Positions 5,993-9,086 of a stretch of 9,086 bases of DNA are shown here, piece after piece. The notes beneath the pieces were generated by a model. It was not told where the DNA came from, searched no databases, and saw nothing but the letters and a program-made list of their open reading frames with translations. The DNA comes from Dehalococcoidales bacterium (GTDB lineage Bacteria > Chloroflexota > Dehalococcoidia > Dehalococcoidales > RBG-16-60-22). The position numbers were made by a program, and so were the translations under genes. Where the stretch lies: assembly GCA_030606585.1 (NCBI GenBank), contig JAUWGD010000069.1, positions 1 through 9,086 of the forward strand, written 5' to 3'. Within the stretch, counting starts at the first letter, position 1. Each line of letters begins with the position of its first letter.

Positions 5993-6706
5993 ATGGAAAC
6001 CAAAGAAGAGGAATGGCTGAGGTTTATCGACACTCTCAACCATGAATTTAAAACACCCCTGACCTCGATTATTGCTGCGGCCGGACTGCTGGCCGAAGAA
6101 CTCGAAAATACCGCCGATCAGTCCAATCAGAAGCTGATTCAGACCATCATCCAGAACTCTAATACCCTCGAAACCAGACTGGCCGAACTCCTGGATATCG
6201 TCAAGACGGGCAGCGGCAAGCTTCAGCTACAGCTTGAACCGGTGGACATGAAGTCGCTCATCCTCGGGACATGCATGCAGATAAGCCCGATACTCCGTAA
6301 CAAGCAGCAAAAGATTAATACGGAATTTCCCGATTCCATCCCCATCATACGGGGAGACGGACAGAGGTTGGAGCAGGTATTGCTCAACCTTTTAACCAAT
6401 GCCGCCAAGTTCACTCCTGAGGGGGGTAATATCGCCGTAAAGGTGGCCAAACAGGATACCGGCCTGTTGATAAGCGTGCACGATGACGGTATCGGCATCG
6501 CTAAAGAAGAGCAGGACAGGCTGTTCAAGCCGTACAGCCGTCTCAGTTCGGACAGGCAGCGCCACCCGGGACTCGGTCTGGGACTTGCCCTATCCAAGCA
6601 GGTAGTCGAGCTTCACGGCGGCCGTATCTGGGTTGACAGCGAACAGGGTAAGGGCAGCACATTCTCCTTCTTTATACCGCGGCAAGCCGTAAATCAGCCT
6701 GTGTAA
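5993..6706 (+). CDS. Sensor-less histidine kinase (HisKA plus HATPase core only)
   Basis: This 237-residue kinase autophosphorylates and should pass phosphate to the regulator encoded next to it. The dimerisation/phosphoacceptor domain starts almost at once, with His17 in NHEFKTPL. The ATP-binding domain follows, with the N box LLNLLTNAAKF (Asn136), the G1 box DDGIGI (164-169), FKPYSR, and the G2 box GLGLGLAL (193-200). Nothing precedes the His helix: there is no membrane segment, PAS, GAF or HAMP domain, so the protein is soluble and its input must come from a partner or another site. The ATG has AGGAAG about 10 nt upstream. An upstream extension was not found, since promoter-like sequence lies there. 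The response regulator starts 16 bp after the stop, with its own AAGGAG. Confidence 0.92.
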   Translation: METKEEEWLRFIDTLNHEFKTPLTSIIAAAGLLAEELENTADQSNQKLIQTIIQNSNTLETRLAELLDIVKTGSGKLQLQLEPVDMKSLILGTCMQISPILRNKQQKINTEFPDSIPIIRGDGQRLEQVLLNLLTNAAKFTPEGGNIAVKVAKQDTGLLISVHDDGIGIAKEEQDRLFKPYSRLSSDRQRHPGLGLGLALSKQVVELHGGRIWVDSEQGKGSTFSFFIPRQAVNQPV

Positions 6707-6722
6707 ATAATAAAGGAGCAAT

Positions 6723-7421
6723 ATGAAGGTTCTGGTTATAGAAGATGACCCCGGAATTATTGAAGTTGTCTCCCTCTGTTTCCAGTTACGCTGGAGCGGC
6801 ACCACGGTAATATCCGCCGCCAACGGCCAGAAGGGTATCGAGCTTGTGGAAAACGAGAGCCCTGATGTTGTTATCCTGGATATCGGCCTGCCAGATATAG
6901 ACGGCTATCAGGTACTCAAAGAGATACGCCGTTTTGCCGACGTGCCGGTACTCATGCTAACCGTCAGGGGAGAGGATACTGACATCGCTAAAGGACTTGA
7001 GCTCGGTGCCGACGACTATATCACCAAGCCCTTCAGCCACATCGAACTGATAGCCCGCGTACAGGCGGTTTTACGCCGCTCCCAGGGACTGGCTATAACC
7101 GATGAAGAGCGTCCGTTTACCAGCGGCAAGCTATCGGTTGATTTTAACCGTAACGAAGTCCTCATTGATGGTGAGTCGATAAAGCTGACCTCTACCGAAA
7201 GGAAACTGCTCTACTACTTAATCAGAAACGAAGGCCGTATACTCTCCCATGAAAGCCTGCTCACCAAGGTCTGGGGTGACACCTATGTCGACGCCAGGGA
7301 CCTGCTCCGTGTCCATATCCAGCACCTCAGGCAAAAACTGGAAGATAGCGCCGAATCACCCATCATCATCGTCACCGAGCATGGCATCGGCTACAAGTTC
7401 ATCCGCCCCGCCGGAAATTAG
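6723..7421 (+). CDS. OmpR/PhoB-family response regulator
   Basis: This 232-residue regulator has an intact receiver (1-120) and a winged-helix DNA-binding domain (about 132-230). Receiver residues are complete: acidic pair Asp8/Asp9, phosphoacceptor Asp53 (VVILDIGLP), Thr80 and Lys102 (ADDYITKPF). The effector domain shows LTSTERKLLYYLIRNEGRILSHESLL, LLRVHIQHLRQKLE and EHGIGYKF. Phosphorylation by the upstream kinase should promote dimerisation on tandem direct repeats. AAGGAG at 6713-6718 gives strong translation. The 11-bp-phased repeats at 7490-7554, just downstream, are the obvious target candidate. Which stimulus it answers to cannot be read from the sequence. Confidence 0.94.
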   Translation: MKVLVIEDDPGIIEVVSLCFQLRWSGTTVISAANGQKGIELVENESPDVVILDIGLPDIDGYQVLKEIRRFADVPVLMLTVRGEDTDIAKGLELGADDYITKPFSHIELIARVQAVLRRSQGLAITDEERPFTSGKLSVDFNRNEVLIDGESIKLTSTERKLLYYLIRNEGRILSHESLLTKVWGDTYVDARDLLRVHIQHLRQKLEDSAESPIIIVTEHGIGYKFIRPAGN

Positions 7422-7489
7422 GTGCCCGCCACCCCTTTTCCGACCCCGTCACCCACCCCCGGCCTTGACTGTAAAACAGCCTCCCATTC

Positions 7490-7554
7490 TTTACTAAAAG
7501 TTTACGACATCTTTATGAAATTTTTATGTTTCTTAGACGCATCTTTATGAACCT
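7490..7554 (+). promoter_or_regulatory. Array of 11-bp-phased TTTAYG elements, putative PhoB/PhoP-type binding region
   Basis: TTTACT (7490), TTTACG (7501), TTTATG (7512) and TTTATG (7523) start exactly 11 bp apart. After a 10-bp step comes a degenerate TTAGAC (7533), then TTTATG again at 7544. The 12-mer CATCTTTATGAA is repeated at 7508 and 7540. An 11-bp period of TTHACA-like hexamers is the known layout of Bacillus PhoP sites and resembles the E. coli Pho box spacing. The array ends just upstream of where a -35 would sit for the LuxR-type gene at 7609, whose own -10/-35 are poor, as expected for an activated promoter. A 10-bp palindrome GTACTAGTAC lies at 7580-7589. Confidence 0.6.
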
Positions 7555-7608
7555 GTGTCAAAATGGAAATAGTTAAAAAGTACTAGTACCCTCAAGGGGA
7601 ACATAAAG

Positions 7609-8397
7609 ATGGAAAAAGTTAAGGTATTTCTCTCAGACTCCCAGGTTCTTTTCCGAGAAGGCATACACTTTATTCTCTCGGGCGAGGACGATTTTGAGGT
7701 TATCGGCGAGACCACCAGCAACCAAGAAGCCTTTACACTCATTGAAAGCAATCCGCCCAATATAGCCGTCCTGGGTATGAAGGATGATAAAGCCAGCGGA
7801 GCCGAGATAACCCGCCGCATCAAACGCAATTTCCCCTCGATATCGGTGATTCTGACCCTCGATAAAAAAGAGGAAGAACAGATTTTTACCGCCATAAAGA
7901 GCGGAGCCAGCGCCTGTATCACCAAAGATACCGACCCCGAATATCTCCTGGATATCATCAGGGTAGTCGCCCAGGGCAGTTACCCTATTATGGAAGAACT
8001 GCTGCTCCCGGCACTTGCCTCGATGGTAATCGCCGAGTTTGAAGAGATGACCGCAGTAAACGAGCAGTTCGATAACCTTCTCGGCAGCCTCACTCCCAAA
8101 GAGACACAGGTCCTGACCACCATCGCCGCGGGCAATACTATCGAGCAGGTTGCTGAGAAACTTGATATTACCGAGGAGACCATCAGACGTAACCTCAGGC
8201 TGATACTTAACAAGCTGGTAAGCAATGAACAGGCCCGGGCTTTAATTGAAGCCGCCCAGAGAAGCATGCCTTCCATTCTCCCGGGCTCGGTTAAGAGAAA
8301 CGGAAAGGAAGCCGAATACGTTACCAAGGCAGAATTCAACGAATTTAAAGATACTTTAATGGAACGATTAAAATCCTTTATAGGTGAACTGGCCTGA
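7609..8397 (+). CDS. NarL/LuxR-type regulator with degenerate receiver domain
   Basis: This 262-residue regulator has a receiver-like domain (1-122), a linker, a LuxR-type HTH (about 158-215) and a C-terminal tail of some 44 residues. The HTH shows LTPKETQVLTTIAAGNTIEQVAEKL and the recognition helix TEETIRRNLRLILNKL. In the receiver, Ser9-Asp10 stands for the acidic pair, and Thr83 and Lys106 are kept. The phosphoacceptor position reads Gly56 (IAVLGMKDD), so normal phosphorylation is not possible unless Asp59 or Asp60 substitutes. The tail (219-262) is not usual for NarL proteins and ends in a charged amphipathic helix, TKAEFNEFKDTLMERLKSFI. AAGGGGA at 7594-7600 precedes the ATG by 8 nt. The phased array upstream suggests control by the PhoB-like regulator. 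Confidence 0.88.
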   Translation: MEKVKVFLSDSQVLFREGIHFILSGEDDFEVIGETTSNQEAFTLIESNPPNIAVLGMKDDKASGAEITRRIKRNFPSISVILTLDKKEEEQIFTAIKSGASACITKDTDPEYLLDIIRVVAQGSYPIMEELLLPALASMVIAEFEEMTAVNEQFDNLLGSLTPKETQVLTTIAAGNTIEQVAEKLDITEETIRRNLRLILNKLVSNEQARALIEAAQRSMPSILPGSVKRNGKEAEYVTKAEFNEFKDTLMERLKSFIGELA

Positions 8398-8437
8398 AAT
8401 ACGGCAATTATATGTAAAAGGGAGGTAAAGTATGTAG

Positions 8438-8530
8438 ATGAAGAAAAAAACAAAGTCGGTCGGAACTCCAGCAGTCCGGGTAGACAGGAGAACCGCCCAC
8501 TTTTCAGACAATAGCAACAGTAACACTTAA
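8438..8530 (+). CDS. Hypothetical 30-residue peptide behind an ATG-TAG start-stop
   Basis: An ORF beginning MKKKTKSVG and ending SDNSNSNT lies between the LuxR-type gene and the membrane protein. It is basic at the N-terminus, polar at the C-terminus, and has no membrane segment. A strong GGGAGG (8420-8425) sits 6 nt before an ATG at 8432 that is followed directly by TAG. The ORF's own ATG at 8438 is the next in-frame codon, 12 nt from the Shine-Dalgarno sequence. Either the amber codon silences or tunes the ORF, with re-initiation at 8438, or this is the remnant of a slightly longer gene. I do not recognise the peptide. It ends 34 bp before the next gene's ATG and is likely in the same transcript. 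Confidence 0.4.
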   Translation: MKKKTKSVGTPAVRVDRRTAHFSDNSNSNT

Positions 8531-8564
8531 ACTAACTAATAATCACTGAGGAGGAAAATAAAAA

Positions 8565-9086
8565 ATGGTAGAAATTAAATATGGTAAACAATATGAAGTA
8601 ACCGACATTGCCGGCCAGACAGTCAGCGATGCACGCGAGAGATTCAAGTCAGAACTTGGCATCCCGGATAAAGCCAAAGCAAAACTGAACGGCAGCAAGC
8701 TCAAAGCGGGCGCCGAACTTGATACGGTGCTCAACGACGACGACAAACTTACCTTCGCCGTCTCCAAAGGCAAGGGCGTTTATCTTGTAGGCGCTCTGCT
8801 CCTGGCGCTCGCCTGCACCGGCGGCATCTTTGCCGCGACAGCGACGTCGGACACGGTAACCCTCGGCGTCACTGCGGGCACTGACCTGGCCACGGTGACC
8901 GGTCAGGCCGGGCCTTCGTGGTCCGTCTTTCCACGCTACAAGGGTACGATTAACGCCGCAGAACTGTTCCAGATTGACCCCAACGCCAGTTTCAGCGGTG
9001 ACATGTTGGCCAGCATTTACCTGACCAACGGCGACGACCTGTCCAGAGTCTACAATGCCCTGGTGATGAGGATTAAAATCTTCGAT
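8565..9086 (+). CDS. Beta-grasp (ubiquitin/ThiS-like) domain membrane protein, 3' end outside the window
   Basis: The frame is open from ATG 8565 to the window end (174 codons) and has no stop. Residues 1-67 look like a beta-grasp domain: strand VEIKYGKQYEV, helix SDARERFKSELGI, then the ThiS/ubiquitin-like KAKLNGSKL...LDTVLNDDDKLTFAV. Basic KGKG (68-71) leads into one hydrophobic segment, about 72-92 (VYLVGALLLALACTGGIF), then a Thr/Ser/Gly-rich, probably beta-stranded region with SWSVFPRYKG and LASIYLTNGDDLSRVY. By the positive-inside rule the beta-grasp part is cytoplasmic and the rest is outside. GAGGAGG at 8548-8554 is a strong Shine-Dalgarno sequence, 10 nt from the ATG. There is no C-terminal diglycine after the beta-grasp part, so it is not a classic modifier. 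Function unknown; the fold call is by pattern only. Confidence 0.75.
   Translation, partial: MVEIKYGKQYEVTDIAGQTVSDARERFKSELGIPDKAKAKLNGSKLKAGAELDTVLNDDDKLTFAVSKGKGVYLVGALLLALACTGGIFAATATSDTVTLGVTAGTDLATVTGQAGPSWSVFPRYKGTINAAELFQIDPNASFSGDMLASIYLTNGDDLSRVYNALVMRIKIFD

Noticed and set aside
7421..7439. GGTG/CACC hairpin plus TTTT after the response regulator as an intrinsic terminator
   Set aside because: A 4-bp stem is too weak, and the short T-run is interrupted by C.
8789..8824. Lipoprotein signal (LLALAC) in the beta-grasp membrane protein
   Set aside because: Residues before the Cys do not fit the lipobox well (A-L-A-C), hydrophobicity continues past the Cys, and a 70-residue folded domain precedes it. 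A membrane anchor fits better.
1..9086. CRISPR arrays, tRNA or rRNA genes, insertion sequences, attachment sites
   Set aside because: No regularly spaced long repeats, tRNA-like cloverleaf, rRNA sequence, transposase or terminal inverted repeats were seen on either strand.

Overview
The window reads as a chromosomal segment of a bacterium. My best guess is a Chloroflexota member near Dehalococcoidia. The grounds are the GatCAB genes, the rpsU-yqeY pair, a B12-type radical SAM protein, and an XRE regulator whose ending (DPYVARML..EVQRSVIGILSLLKSIA) I recall from that class. This assignment is from memory and was not tested. No tRNA, rRNA, CRISPR array or insertion sequence was seen, and there is no gene-free stretch over 300 bases.

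Left part (1-3818), housekeeping. gatC and the start of gatA run leftward from a good extended -10 promoter. Divergent to them, a NYN/PIN-like nuclease and a B12-binding radical SAM enzyme run rightward as a likely two-gene operon. Tail to tail with these, rpsU (ribosomal protein bS21) and yqeY run leftward. They share a near-consensus promoter and a leader of about 115 nt. That leader holds a strong hairpin whose loop copies the rpsU Shine-Dalgarno sequence.

Middle (3819-5839). A COG2509-type FAD-dependent dehydrogenase runs leftward from a strong promoter. Divergent to it is a small XRE regulator. Its promoter matches both sigma-70 hexamers exactly, has an 8-2-8 palindrome as spacer, and leaves no room for a 5' leader, so the mRNA is probably leaderless and autoregulated.

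Right part (5840-9086), signalling and surface. A kinase-core-only histidine kinase and a PhoB/OmpR-type response regulator form an operon. Between this operon and the next gene lies a run of 11-bp-phased TTTAYG elements, the layout expected for PhoB/PhoP-type binding. The next gene encodes a LuxR/NarL-type regulator whose receiver has Gly in place of the phospho-accepting Asp. It is followed by a 30-codon ORF that sits behind an ATG-TAG start-stop, and then by a protein cut by the window edge. That last protein has a ubiquitin/ThiS-like beta-grasp domain, one membrane segment and an outer beta-rich region.

The working model, which is inference, is a relay: kinase and PhoB-like regulator act on the phased repeats, which drive a phosphorylation-independent LuxR regulator and a membrane-anchored beta-grasp surface protein. 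This last block is the most likely place for an undescribed system.
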